Assembly (NCBI GenBank): GCA_003045825.1
Contig: PZPA01000004.1
Span: 1-48,941, forward strand
Direction: 5' to 3'
DNA: 48,941 nucleotides
Origin: Bacteroidota bacterium
GTDB lineage: Bacteria; Bacteroidota; Bacteroidia; Flavobacteriales; Schleiferiaceae
A program made the translations under genes and the position numbers. The notes beneath the pieces were generated by a model. That model did not search any database, was not told where the DNA came from, and saw nothing but the letters and a program-made list of their open reading frames with translations. Position 1 is the first letter of the stretch. Every line of letters starts with the position of its first letter. This document shows, piece by piece, positions 42,052 through 48,941 of this stretch.

Positions 42052-42079
42052 CCCGAACTGATTCATATCGGGATTTTTT
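42052..42079 (+). terminator. Weak intrinsic terminator after the Crp/Fnr pair
   Basis: CCCGA and TCGGG flank an 11-nt loop, followed by A and six Ts. The 5-bp stem is short, so efficiency may be low. Confidence 0.5.
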
Positions 42080-42095
42080 AGGTTTAACATGTGAA

Positions 42096-42103
42096 TAAGT
42101 TTG
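42096..42103 (+). promoter_or_regulatory. Putative -7 element for the CsgG/TolB-like gene
   Basis: TAAGTTTG is an exact match to TAnnTTTG, 41 nt before the ATG. The predicted transcript would begin just before the GNRA-type hairpin at 42116-42131. Confidence 0.45.
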
Positions 42104-42115
42104 TTGGACTTTAGC

Positions 42116-42131
42116 AATGTCGAAAGACATT
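42116..42131 (+). promoter_or_regulatory. 5' leader hairpin with GAAA tetraloop
   Basis: AATGTC, loop GAAA and GACATT form a 6-bp stem closed by a stable GNRA tetraloop. It would sit at the 5' end of the following gene's mRNA, about 14 nt before the ATG. Confidence 0.45.
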
Positions 42132-42144
42132 AAAATAACGAACT

Positions 42145-43185
42145 ATGAAAAAATTATTATTTGGTATTGCATTAACATTGAGCGTCCTAAGCTCAAATGC
42201 GCAATCTAAGCCCTCTGTAGCTGTATTAGATTTTGACACACGTGGTTATAATGAAGTAGAACGCTACCAGATCATTCAAAAGCTGTCCCTAGAGATGATT
42301 AACATGTCCGGGTACGAAGTAATGGATAACTACGACATAGAGTACATTTCTGAACGTGACGGTAAAGATTTCACAGGCTGTTTCTCCAGAATCTGTCTAA
42401 AAGAGTACGGTGAGCAGTTAGAAGTTGATTTTATTTTAACAGGTTCCATGAACTTGCTCGGTGAAAAAGTGAGTACTACCGTACGACTATTTGATGTTAC
42501 GGAAGGAAAATTTGTTAAGAGTACTAATCGAAATTATGTCGATGTTCCTAAAAATGATCTCCTTATGGCAGAACTTGCCCTCAAAGATATGTTGGGTGTA
42601 GAGGTGGATCCAGAGTTAGTTCGTCGCGTCACCGTTGCCAATGATTACGATAACATTCTGAATAACCCGTTTGACAGAACGTTGGTTGCAGAGGGTCCTC
42701 GTATGGGCTTCGGTTTCGTGACGGGGAATAATGCGAAAATTTTAGCAAAGCCTTTAAATGAGGGAGGTTTCAATCAACAGATTCCGTTGTCTTCGCAGTT
42801 TGGTTATCAATTTGAGAAAGCATACATCACCACTGGTAACTGGCAGGCCTTAGCCGAGATTGTTCCGATGATTTCTGGTCTTGAATCGAATCGATTCATT
42901 CCGAACCTAACCATTTTGAATGGTTTACGATCGAACAATTCTGGTTGGGAGTTTGCTTTCGGTCCAACCATCGATGTTTCGAGAACCTTAGACGGTCAAT
43001 TGGACAGTCGCGGTGAAATAAGCTTTAGTACTGCATTAGTATTCTCAGTGGGTAAGACGGTGAAAAGTGGAGAAATGAATTTCCCTATCAATGCCTTTCT
43101 CATACCACCTAAAGACGGATCATCCTACAGGTTTGGTCTTTCAATGGGATGGAATGCAGCGAAGAAGAAAAGGTTGTTTGATTAA
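42145..43185 (+). CDS. Secreted CsgG/TolB-N-like protein
   Basis: The 346-residue product has a signal peptide ending at SSNAQ. Residues ~22-150 (PSVAVLDFDTRGY; LSLEMINMSGYEVMDNYDIEYI; FILTGSMNLLGEKVSTTVRLFDV) resemble the CsgG / TolB-N / LpoB-like fold, which begins with a PxVAVLDF strand and binds other envelope proteins. The C-terminal part (about 190-346) has alternating strands and may be a beta-barrel or beta-sandwich. The function is unknown; an outer-membrane or periplasmic role follows from the signal peptide. A strong terminator follows. Confidence 0.65.
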   Translation: MKKLLFGIALTLSVLSSNAQSKPSVAVLDFDTRGYNEVERYQIIQKLSLEMINMSGYEVMDNYDIEYISERDGKDFTGCFSRICLKEYGEQLEVDFILTGSMNLLGEKVSTTVRLFDVTEGKFVKSTNRNYVDVPKNDLLMAELALKDMLGVEVDPELVRRVTVANDYDNILNNPFDRTLVAEGPRMGFGFVTGNNAKILAKPLNEGGFNQQIPLSSQFGYQFEKAYITTGNWQALAEIVPMISGLESNRFIPNLTILNGLRSNNSGWEFAFGPTIDVSRTLDGQLDSRGEISFSTALVFSVGKTVKSGEMNFPINAFLIPPKDGSSYRFGLSMGWNAAKKKRLFD

Positions 43186-43205
43186 TACCGACAATGTTTA
43201 AGCAG

Positions 43206-43237
43206 CCCCCTCTGTGCACTAGTGCAGAGGGGGTTTT
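43206..43237 (+). terminator. Intrinsic terminator of the CsgG/TolB-like gene
   Basis: An 8-bp outer stem (CCCCCTCT / AGAGGGGG) continues, after a small GT bulge, into the palindrome GCACTAGTGC, and is followed by TTTTC and TTTTT. Confidence 0.85.
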
Positions 43238-43242
43238 CTTTT

Positions 43243-43249
43243 TACCTTG
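43243..43249 (+). promoter_or_regulatory. Possible -7 element for the DUF5686 gene
   Basis: TACCTTG, one base short of the -7 consensus, ends 20 nt before the chosen ATG and follows directly after the upstream terminator. Confidence 0.3.
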
Positions 43250-43269
43250 TGCTCATGTTTAAACTAAAA

Positions 43270-45438
43270 ATGAATCGATCACTTTTTGCTGTAATTGTCT
43301 TGGTGTTTTTATCTGCTTCCTTAATAGGACAGAACGATACAAGCATAATTTTGCAACAAGTAACGGTTATTGATCATGAAGATCCTGCGAAGGTTTTAGT
43401 CAAAGCTTTAAAGCAAAATTGGAGGCGTTTGGAGCGTTCGGCTCCTGACAATTTAAAGTATTACAGCCGGAAGTATACGAGTTCTACTAATGCTGTTGAC
43501 TTTGAGCAAGTTGCTCATGTGTTTTTTAACGGCCCAGTAGTACGACAGGAGGTGCAGGCTTATCGTGATTACAGTAAATACGCACCAAATGATGGACGAT
43601 CTGTACGTTTTGATGCAAGTTTTACTATAAATCCATCTTTTGATTTCAATGGGGATCAGGATGCCGGACTGTTCGAGAAGTATCCTGAGATGTCCTTCGA
43701 TCGTGCTTTCTTTTATCCGTTTAGCTCTAACGAAATACCAGAGGCATCTGCTCGTACTGTTTCAGGATTATTGGACTGGGATTGTTTTAATGTATATGAG
43801 TTTCGTTGGTTAAAGGAATATTTGTTTGCAGGGGAGTCTTTTGTTGAACTAAGTTTTGTTCCAAAGCCAGGCATGAGCGGCTGGTCTGGGACCGTACTTA
43901 TCAATGCATCGCAGTTAAGACCAATTTCATTTAAGGGCACGGTTGGAAAATTGACGGTCGAGCAAACCTACACTAAGGGACATCTATTTTCCAACGCATT
44001 TATTACGATCCGTAATAACGAAATAAAAAGTGTTTTCGAATGGCAATTAGAGGGTATGGATTTGCCTATCATTCCTGCGGTGAAGCGAGCGATGCAGGTA
44101 GGTTCACTGCCAGGTGATCAAATGCGGGATTTAAGTTATTGGGAGGAATATCGCCCAGAGGGCGAGGAATTGGACCAATGGACCCGAAAGCAAGATAGTT
44201 TAATTCGGTATTTAAATTCCGACAGCTATTTGGACAGCATGGATGCGATATATAACGCATTTCATTGGTACGAGCCATTATTTAGCGGGATTGGTTACCG
44301 GAAAAGAAGCCAAGGGACCAATTTTTATTTCAGCCCTCTGATCGGTCAATGGAACCTTCTTGGAATAGGTGGTATGCGCTGGCGACCTTCAGTGGTTTTG
44401 GGAAAGCGCTTTGAAAATGATAATGCTATCAACTTTTACGGCAATCTCAACTACGGTTTTAAGAACCAGGATATGAAGGGGTCGATGGATGTCGGGTATA
44501 CGTATGCTCCATTGCACAATGGCTCAGTTCATTTAAAAGTAGGGGACACCTACGATCAGATTACCCAGAGCATTGATTTAACTGGTTTATTAGCACGCAG
44601 TAATTTTATACAGAAAACGTACGTCGAGAGCTACCACAAATACGAGTGGTTGAATGGATTTTACACACGATTGGGGCTAGAATATAGCAAAAGACAGAGC
44701 ATTGAAGGATTGGAATTCGCCGATTGGTCAAATGATTTATTTGGTGCGCGTAACCAGCCCGGCTATTTTGAAACCTATACCGTAGCTCAATTAGGCGCCG
44801 AAATCTTGATTAGACCGTTCCAACGGTATTATTTGAAAGGGCGGCAAAAAATTGTGTTGAGCAGTCGTTGGCCAGATTTCAGGTTAAGTTTAAAACAAGG
44901 ACTTCCCAATATTTTTGGTTCTGATGTACGCTACACGAAGTACGAGTTTCAGGTGGAGGATATGGTACGCTGGGGGACACCCGGTGAGAGTTTTTACAAC
45001 TTTGTTTCGGGTGGATTTTTGAACGATCCCGCATCGGTTAGGTTTATAGAATACAAATGGTTTAGAGGGGGTGATTTTTTACTATTTACGAATCCCTTAT
45101 TCACTATGCAGAGTTTACCAGAGACGTTTGCTTCACCTGAGGTATATGTTCAGTCTTTCGGTGTCCACCATTTTGATGGCTTCTTGTTGGATCGAATTCC
45201 ATTGCTGAATCGTTTAGGTTTGGGTACCGCAATTGGCTTTAGCGCGTTGTATTTACCTACAAGTAATTTCTCGTATCTCGAGACTTATGTGGGACTAGAG
45301 CGAAAAGTGAAGCTTTGGGATACCCCTACACGTTTTGGTTTTTATTATTTAACCAGTCCTGCAGAAATAGATCCAGGATTTCGACTGAAAATAGGCATTG
45401 ATGTAAGGGATACTTTTAGAGACCGCTGGAATTTCTAG
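43270..45438 (+). CDS. DUF5686 family outer-membrane protein
   Basis: The 722-residue product has a signal peptide ending at LIGQ. It matches the DUF5686 family of Bacteroidota, whose members often carry an N-terminal carboxypeptidase-regulatory-like domain that is absent here. The N-terminal part (VLVKALKQNWRRLERSAPDN; YYSRKYTSST) leads into a long set of amphipathic strands to the C-terminal F, as in an outer-membrane beta-barrel. The function is unknown. The ATG at 43270 follows an A-rich stretch typical of this genome; an ATG at 43255 is also possible. Confidence 0.82.
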   Translation: MNRSLFAVIVLVFLSASLIGQNDTSIILQQVTVIDHEDPAKVLVKALKQNWRRLERSAPDNLKYYSRKYTSSTNAVDFEQVAHVFFNGPVVRQEVQAYRDYSKYAPNDGRSVRFDASFTINPSFDFNGDQDAGLFEKYPEMSFDRAFFYPFSSNEIPEASARTVSGLLDWDCFNVYEFRWLKEYLFAGESFVELSFVPKPGMSGWSGTVLINASQLRPISFKGTVGKLTVEQTYTKGHLFSNAFITIRNNEIKSVFEWQLEGMDLPIIPAVKRAMQVGSLPGDQMRDLSYWEEYRPEGEELDQWTRKQDSLIRYLNSDSYLDSMDAIYNAFHWYEPLFSGIGYRKRSQGTNFYFSPLIGQWNLLGIGGMRWRPSVVLGKRFENDNAINFYGNLNYGFKNQDMKGSMDVGYTYAPLHNGSVHLKVGDTYDQITQSIDLTGLLARSNFIQKTYVESYHKYEWLNGFYTRLGLEYSKRQSIEGLEFADWSNDLFGARNQPGYFETYTVAQLGAEILIRPFQRYYLKGRQKIVLSSRWPDFRLSLKQGLPNIFGSDVRYTKYEFQVEDMVRWGTPGESFYNFVSGGFLNDPASVRFIEYKWFRGGDFLLFTNPLFTMQSLPETFASPEVYVQSFGVHHFDGFLLDRIPLLNRLGLGTAIGFSALYLPTSNFSYLETYVGLERKVKLWDTPTRFGFYYLTSPAEIDPGFRLKIGIDVRDTFRDRWNF

Positions 45439-45561
45439 TCTCTTTTTTGAGAGCCCATTGCGTTCGATTGGATTACATTTGAAGGATTTTAAATTTATAT
45501 TCTCATTAATTTGAGATTTCTCTATTGTGACGACCTATAATTCTAGGAGTATATTACATAA

Positions 45562-46338
45562 ATGAAAAGTGTCTTAGGTTTTATTCGCGTTTGCGGAGTT
45601 TTTACTATCATTTTACTGGGGGTGCTCAGCCTTGCGGTTTTATATCCCTTCGCAGGTAGGAGAATCGCGCACCGCGTATTCATGGCACTCCGCTGGGTGT
45701 TACTTTGGATTGTAGGGGTTAAGGTGAGTGGCCCACGCTTTGATAAAATTGGTCCAGGTATTTTGATGGCGAACCATCGCTCTTATTTAGATGTTCTTTT
45801 CGTCCCGACGAGCGATCTTTTTACCATTGTTGGAAAAGCGGAGGTTAAAAGTTGGCCGCTTATTGGTTGGGCTGCAAAAGCCTTGGGTGTGCTTTGGGTT
45901 AAACGAGAAAGTAAAGAAAGTCGCACGAAGACACGTGATAATATTATCGCCGCTATAAAGGATGGTCAAACTGTGGTTCTGTTTCCGGAGGGTACTTCTT
46001 GGGAAGGACCGCAGATGTTGCCCTTAAAACCGGCGATGTTCTATGAAAGTGCAAAGCATGGATTCGACATTTACCAATGGAGTTTGCATTTCGATTCGGC
46101 AAAAACGGGTTTCCCAATAGGGATTAACTTCATCTCACATCTGTGGGCCGTTTGCTGTGAGACAAAAATTAATGCTTACGTCGATGTGAGAGCCGTTCCT
46201 ATTTCCCATACAGACGGAGATGTATTGATTGCGGATGCTCAAGAATGGTGGAAGCAAAGTTTATTAGGTTTGAGCGAAGCCTATCCTGCTCGGGATTGCG
46301 GCTATTGGCCTGACGATCGACTCAAGATACAGGCTTAA
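45562..46338 (+). CDS. plsC: 1-acyl-sn-glycerol-3-phosphate acyltransferase
   Basis: The 258-residue inner-membrane enzyme has an N-terminal membrane segment and the acyltransferase motifs NHRSYLD (catalytic His) at about 72-78 and FPEGTSW near 140. PlsC adds the second acyl chain to lysophosphatidic acid in phospholipid synthesis. Upstream, TTGAGA and TATAAT spaced by 19 bp (45511-45541) are the best promoter candidate. The stop is interleaved with that of the convergent half-helicase gene (TTAA). Confidence 0.88.
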   Translation: MKSVLGFIRVCGVFTIILLGVLSLAVLYPFAGRRIAHRVFMALRWVLLWIVGVKVSGPRFDKIGPGILMANHRSYLDVLFVPTSDLFTIVGKAEVKSWPLIGWAAKALGVLWVKRESKESRTKTRDNIIAAIKDGQTVVLFPEGTSWEGPQMLPLKPAMFYESAKHGFDIYQWSLHFDSAKTGFPIGINFISHLWAVCCETKINAYVDVRAVPISHTDGDVLIADAQEWWKQSLLGLSEAYPARDCGYWPDDRLKIQA

Positions 46339-46943
46339 AACTCTTCAATAGAAAAGGGAAAGGCAAATTGGTCCATGTATACTGTGGTACTTCCTTTGTT
46401 TTCCGTGCTCAAAGAAACGCGTTGTTTTGTAGGGATACTATCGCTGATGCGCTGTGTGAAGGCGATGTTGCCTACTTTTAGTAATTGATCCGATGCGTCA
46501 AGCACAAGCGTTTGTACAGCGGCGCTATTGAATCCTTCTATATTTAACAATTCATTTAAGCGTTTGGGTGTGGCTATAACAACATCAGCGCCAAAGTAGA
46601 TATCTTCTTTCTGCTTTAACAGTTGCGGCCCCTGGTACGCCATCCAAACACGAAGATCTGTATGTTTTCCAAGCGTTTCAAAGTACTGCGCATATTCTTC
46701 TGCGATCTCCGAATTTTGAACAAGGATTAAGGCGCGTGCCACATCTTCATGGCTCTGTTTTAGTTTGTGAATGATGGTCGCTGCTACGGCGACGCGAAGC
46801 GGGGATAGATCTGGAGCAATGAGCCATTTGTTCTGTCCACTTTTAATGGTGCTTACTACGGCGCGTTGAGCGGCACTAAAATTTAGTAGCTCGGCGTGTT
46901 CAAGGGCGCTCAAAACCTCCGCTTGTAATTTCAATTTTGCCAT
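46335..46943 (-). CDS. Degenerate half DEAD-box helicase-like protein
   Basis: The 202-residue product resembles only the first RecA-like domain of a DEAD-box RNA helicase. The Q-motif region is recognisable (NFSAAQRAVVSTIKSG, 21-36), as are ARALILVQNSEIAEEYAQYF and IATPKRLNELL (123-133). The Walker A position reads APDLSPLR (43-50) instead of a GKT motif, and the DEAD box reads LDASDQLL (148-155), so ATP binding and hydrolysis are very unlikely. The frame is intact from ATG to stop, which argues against a recent pseudogene. It may be a structural RNA-binding relative; I believe comparable short forms occur in Flavobacteriia, from memory. Confidence 0.7.
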   Translation of the reverse strand: MAKLKLQAEVLSALEHAELLNFSAAQRAVVSTIKSGQNKWLIAPDLSPLRVAVAATIIHKLKQSHEDVARALILVQNSEIAEEYAQYFETLGKHTDLRVWMAYQGPQLLKQKEDIYFGADVVIATPKRLNELLNIEGFNSAAVQTLVLDASDQLLKVGNIAFTQRISDSIPTKQRVSLSTENKGSTTVYMDQFAFPFSIEEF

Positions 46944-47009
46944 TTGCTCATCTTTTATGCAAAACTACGGGGTCTTTAACAAACATGAGGTAAAATGTTG
47001 TTCGGGTTG

Positions 47010-47017
47010 TACATTTA
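47010..47017 (+). promoter_or_regulatory. Possible -7 element for the amylase gene
   Basis: TACATTTA matches 7 of 8 positions of TAnnTTTG and ends 21 nt before the ATG, in the 95-bp gap between divergent genes. Confidence 0.35.
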
Positions 47018-47038
47018 AGGAGAATAAGAAGATACCTC

Positions 47039-48877
47039 ATGAAGAAGCTATTGATTAGTCTTGTATTAGCATTCGCTATTAACGCGCAGGCGCAGGTTGT
47101 AGAAAAAATTGAGCCTGCAAGCTGGTGGATTGGGATGGAGATGAATACCGTGGAATTTATGGTACACGGTAAAGATATCTCTCAGTTAGTGGCGGAAAGT
47201 ACCACATTGGAAGTCCTAAAAAGTGAAGGATTGGAAAGCCCAAACTATTTGTTTGTGACGGCAACGGTACCGGTGGATGCCAAAGTAGGCGATCATACCT
47301 TGGTCTTTCGCAATACGAAGGGAAAGAAAGTAGGTCGCTTGTCAGTGGCATTAGGTCTGCGTGCGGATGGAAGTGCATCGCGTAAGGGATTTTCTTCAGC
47401 CGATTTTATTTACCTGATCACCCCAGATCGCTTCCGTAATGGGGATGCTAGTAATGACCAAGTTAAAGGCATGTTAGAGGGGCCGAATCGTGAATTTATC
47501 GGTGGAAGACACGGAGGTGATTTGGCGGGAATCATTGAGAGCTTGGATTATTTCGAGAAGATGGGGATTTCTAGCTTGTGGCTGAATCCTGTACTCGAGA
47601 ATAATATGGAAACCTACAGCTACCATGGGTATGCCATGACGAATTTGTACAATGTGGATCCACGCTATGGGACGAATGAGCAATACAAGGAATTGGCAGA
47701 TAAGGCTAAGGAGAAAGGTATTGGGATTATTATGGATCAAGTGGCGAATCATATAGGAAGTCTACACCCGTGGATGAGTGATTTGCCCAGTGAGGATTGG
47801 GTGAATCAATGGCCGGAGTTTACCCAGACGAATCACATGAAAGTCAGCAGGTTCGACCCACATGCAGCAGAGGTGGATCGCAAGCAATTCACAGACGGAT
47901 GGTTTGTGGAGACGATGCCGGATTTGAACCAGCGCAATGAGAAATTGGCCCGTTACCTTATTCAAAATTCCATCTGGTGGGTTGAATATTTGGGACTGCA
48001 CGGTATTCGGATGGATACCTGGTCGTATCCGGACAAGCAATTTTTGGCGGATTGGACCAAGGCCATTCTCGACGAATACCCGAACTTCAACATTGTCGGG
48101 GAGGAATGGGTTAGTGATCCATCGTTGATCAGCTATTGGCAGGCGGGAACAACCAAGATGGACGACTACACCAGCTATTTGCCGAGTGTAATGGACTTCC
48201 TTTTACAATCGGCTCTGATTGAAGGATTGAATGGTGAATCCGGCTGGAGAAGCAGCATGACGAAGATTTATGAGAGTCTGGCTAATGACTACATGTACAG
48301 CGATGTTAACAACATTATGATTTTTCCGGACAACCATGATATGAGCCGCATTTACACGCAATTGAATGAAGATTTTGACAAATGGAAAATGGCGATGACT
48401 TTGTTCTTTACGACTCGCGGTACCCTCCAGTTTTACTACGGTACTGAGATTTTGATGAGCAATCCAGGAACCTCGGATCACGGCGTGATTCGTTCCGATT
48501 TTCCTGGCGGTTGGAAAGGAGATGCTGTGAACGCCTTCACTGGAGAAGGACTGACTGCCCAGCAGAAGGAAGCTCAGGAATACATTCGAGTGTTGGCCCA
48601 TTTACGCAAAAAAAGCTGTGCACTGAATTCAGGAGAATTGCTGCACTTTATCCCTCAAGAGGAGGTCTACGTATACTTCAGAACTTTTGAACAAGAGAAT
48701 ATTATGGTGGTTGCCAACCGCAACAAAGAAGGTAAGACCATTGACCTCGCTAGATTCTCGCAAGGATTAAAGGGAGCCACGAGCGGTGAAAATTTGATCA
48801 CCGAGGAAAAGGTTGATTTGAGTAGAGGCGCCATTGAAGTGGGACCAATGGAGACCTTAATTCTTTGGGTAAAGTAA
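47039..48877 (+). CDS. Periplasmic alpha-amylase-family glycoside hydrolase (GH13, SusA/neopullulanase-like)
   Basis: The 612-residue enzyme has a signal peptide ending at AQAQ. Residues ~20-110 look like the cyclomaltodextrinase N-terminal sandwich (IEPASWWIGMEMNTVEFMVHG). The GH13 barrel follows: DQVANHIG, nucleophile Asp326 in GIRMDTWSYP, acid/base Glu355 in IVGEEWVSDP, and transition-state Asp434 in FPDNHD. A C-terminal beta domain ends the chain. It should split alpha-1,4 glucans or cyclodextrins in the periplasm. The start of a lipoprotein gene 1 nt after the stop suggests an operon. Confidence 0.92.
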   Translation: MKKLLISLVLAFAINAQAQVVEKIEPASWWIGMEMNTVEFMVHGKDISQLVAESTTLEVLKSEGLESPNYLFVTATVPVDAKVGDHTLVFRNTKGKKVGRLSVALGLRADGSASRKGFSSADFIYLITPDRFRNGDASNDQVKGMLEGPNREFIGGRHGGDLAGIIESLDYFEKMGISSLWLNPVLENNMETYSYHGYAMTNLYNVDPRYGTNEQYKELADKAKEKGIGIIMDQVANHIGSLHPWMSDLPSEDWVNQWPEFTQTNHMKVSRFDPHAAEVDRKQFTDGWFVETMPDLNQRNEKLARYLIQNSIWWVEYLGLHGIRMDTWSYPDKQFLADWTKAILDEYPNFNIVGEEWVSDPSLISYWQAGTTKMDDYTSYLPSVMDFLLQSALIEGLNGESGWRSSMTKIYESLANDYMYSDVNNIMIFPDNHDMSRIYTQLNEDFDKWKMAMTLFFTTRGTLQFYYGTEILMSNPGTSDHGVIRSDFPGGWKGDAVNAFTGEGLTAQQKEAQEYIRVLAHLRKKSCALNSGELLHFIPQEEVYVYFRTFEQENIMVVANRNKEGKTIDLARFSQGLKGATSGENLITEEKVDLSRGAIEVGPMETLILWVK

Positions 48878-48878
48878 G

Positions 48879-48941
48879 ATGAAGGGATTTGTCGCAATTA
48901 CTTTAAGCATTCTATTATTCAGCTGTGTTCAGTACCCTGGC
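48879..48941 (+). CDS. Start of a lipoprotein gene (3' end outside window)
   Basis: An ATG 1 nt after the amylase stop opens a frame that runs to the window edge. Only 21 residues are visible: a lysine, a hydrophobic stretch, then LLFSC, a lipobox giving Cys16. It is co-oriented with the amylase, so a starch-related or SusD/E/F-like outer-membrane lipoprotein is possible, but too little is seen to say. Confidence 0.6.
   Translation, partial: MKGFVAITLSILLFSCVQYPG

Noticed and set aside
45439-45561. Possible terminator TCTC-TTTTTT-GAGA after the DUF5686 gene
   Set aside because: The stem is only 4 bp and the T-run is in the loop, so it is unlikely to act as a terminator.
46335-46943. Half DEAD-box gene as a fresh pseudogene
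   Set aside because: The frame is intact, begins at an ATG and ends at a precise interleaved stop; motif loss is not from frameshift or stop codons.

Overview
The window looks like chromosomal DNA of a Bacteroidota bacterium, most likely of the order Flavobacteriales. The signs are C-terminal sorting domains of the type IX secretion system (T9SS) on three proteins, a DNA polymerase III alpha subunit with its proofreading exonuclease fused at the N-terminus, families typical of the phylum (DUF5916, DUF5686, DUF2452, RprX/RprY-like kinase and regulator), A-rich translation starts without Shine-Dalgarno sequences, and repeated matches to the Bacteroidota -7 promoter element TAnnTTTG about 20-30 nt before start codons. 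No rRNA, tRNA, CRISPR array, insertion sequence or phage gene was seen. The species cannot be named from the sequence.

Layout. 1-1826: 3' part of a large secreted fibronectin-type-III-like protein with a gliding/T9SS C-terminal domain. 1926-8466: guaB followed by a tightly packed envelope-folding operon (PpiC-type isomerase, SurA-like lipoprotein, SurA-type isomerase) ending in a MoxR ATPase. 8533-10631: histidine kinase and response regulator. 10628-13399 (minus): SDR, flavin-reductase-like protein and photolyase/cryptochrome. 13504-15306: histidine ammonia-lyase and a DUF493 protein. 15308-19179 (minus): TIGR02757 protein, LolD-like ATPase and a DUF5916 outer-membrane protein. 19291-22701: sucC, pnuC, a GmhA-like isomerase and a WbpB-like sugar dehydrogenase. 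22819-28450: dnaE, a secreted intradiol-dioxygenase-like protein and thioredoxin. 28593-32642: a 1349-residue secreted protein joining an alpha/beta hydrolase, a beta-helix and a T9SS tail. 32704-35460: WbpE-, WbpD- and WbpI-like genes, which with the WbpB-like gene 10 kb away would supply most of a UDP-diacetamido-mannuronic-acid pathway. 35452-38113 (minus): esterase, DUF2452, DUF429, SRPBCC and TPR-like genes. 38149-40307: trmH, an AlbA_2 regulator, an unknown gene and a small lipoprotein. 40374-40508: a 44-residue small gene with its own terminator. 40800-43185: a tandem pair of Crp/Fnr-type regulators and a CsgG/TolB-like secreted protein. 43270-48941: a DUF5686 protein, a PlsC acyltransferase, a degenerate half DEAD-box protein, a SusA-like alpha-amylase and the start of a lipoprotein.

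Two architectural points stand out. All six convergent gene pairs overlap or abut at their stop codons, leaving no room for an intrinsic terminator, while clear terminators occur only after forward-facing units or the small gene. Several proteins keep a family fold but have lost catalytic residues: the SDR lacks its tyrosine, the DnaE PHP domain lacks a histidine, and the DEAD-box-like protein has neither Walker motif. I found no clear-cut new multi-gene defence or mobile system. The best candidates for undescribed biology are the 44-residue gene, the photolyase/SDR/flavin protein unit facing an orphan histidine ammonia-lyase, the half-helicase and the lipase/beta-helix protein.
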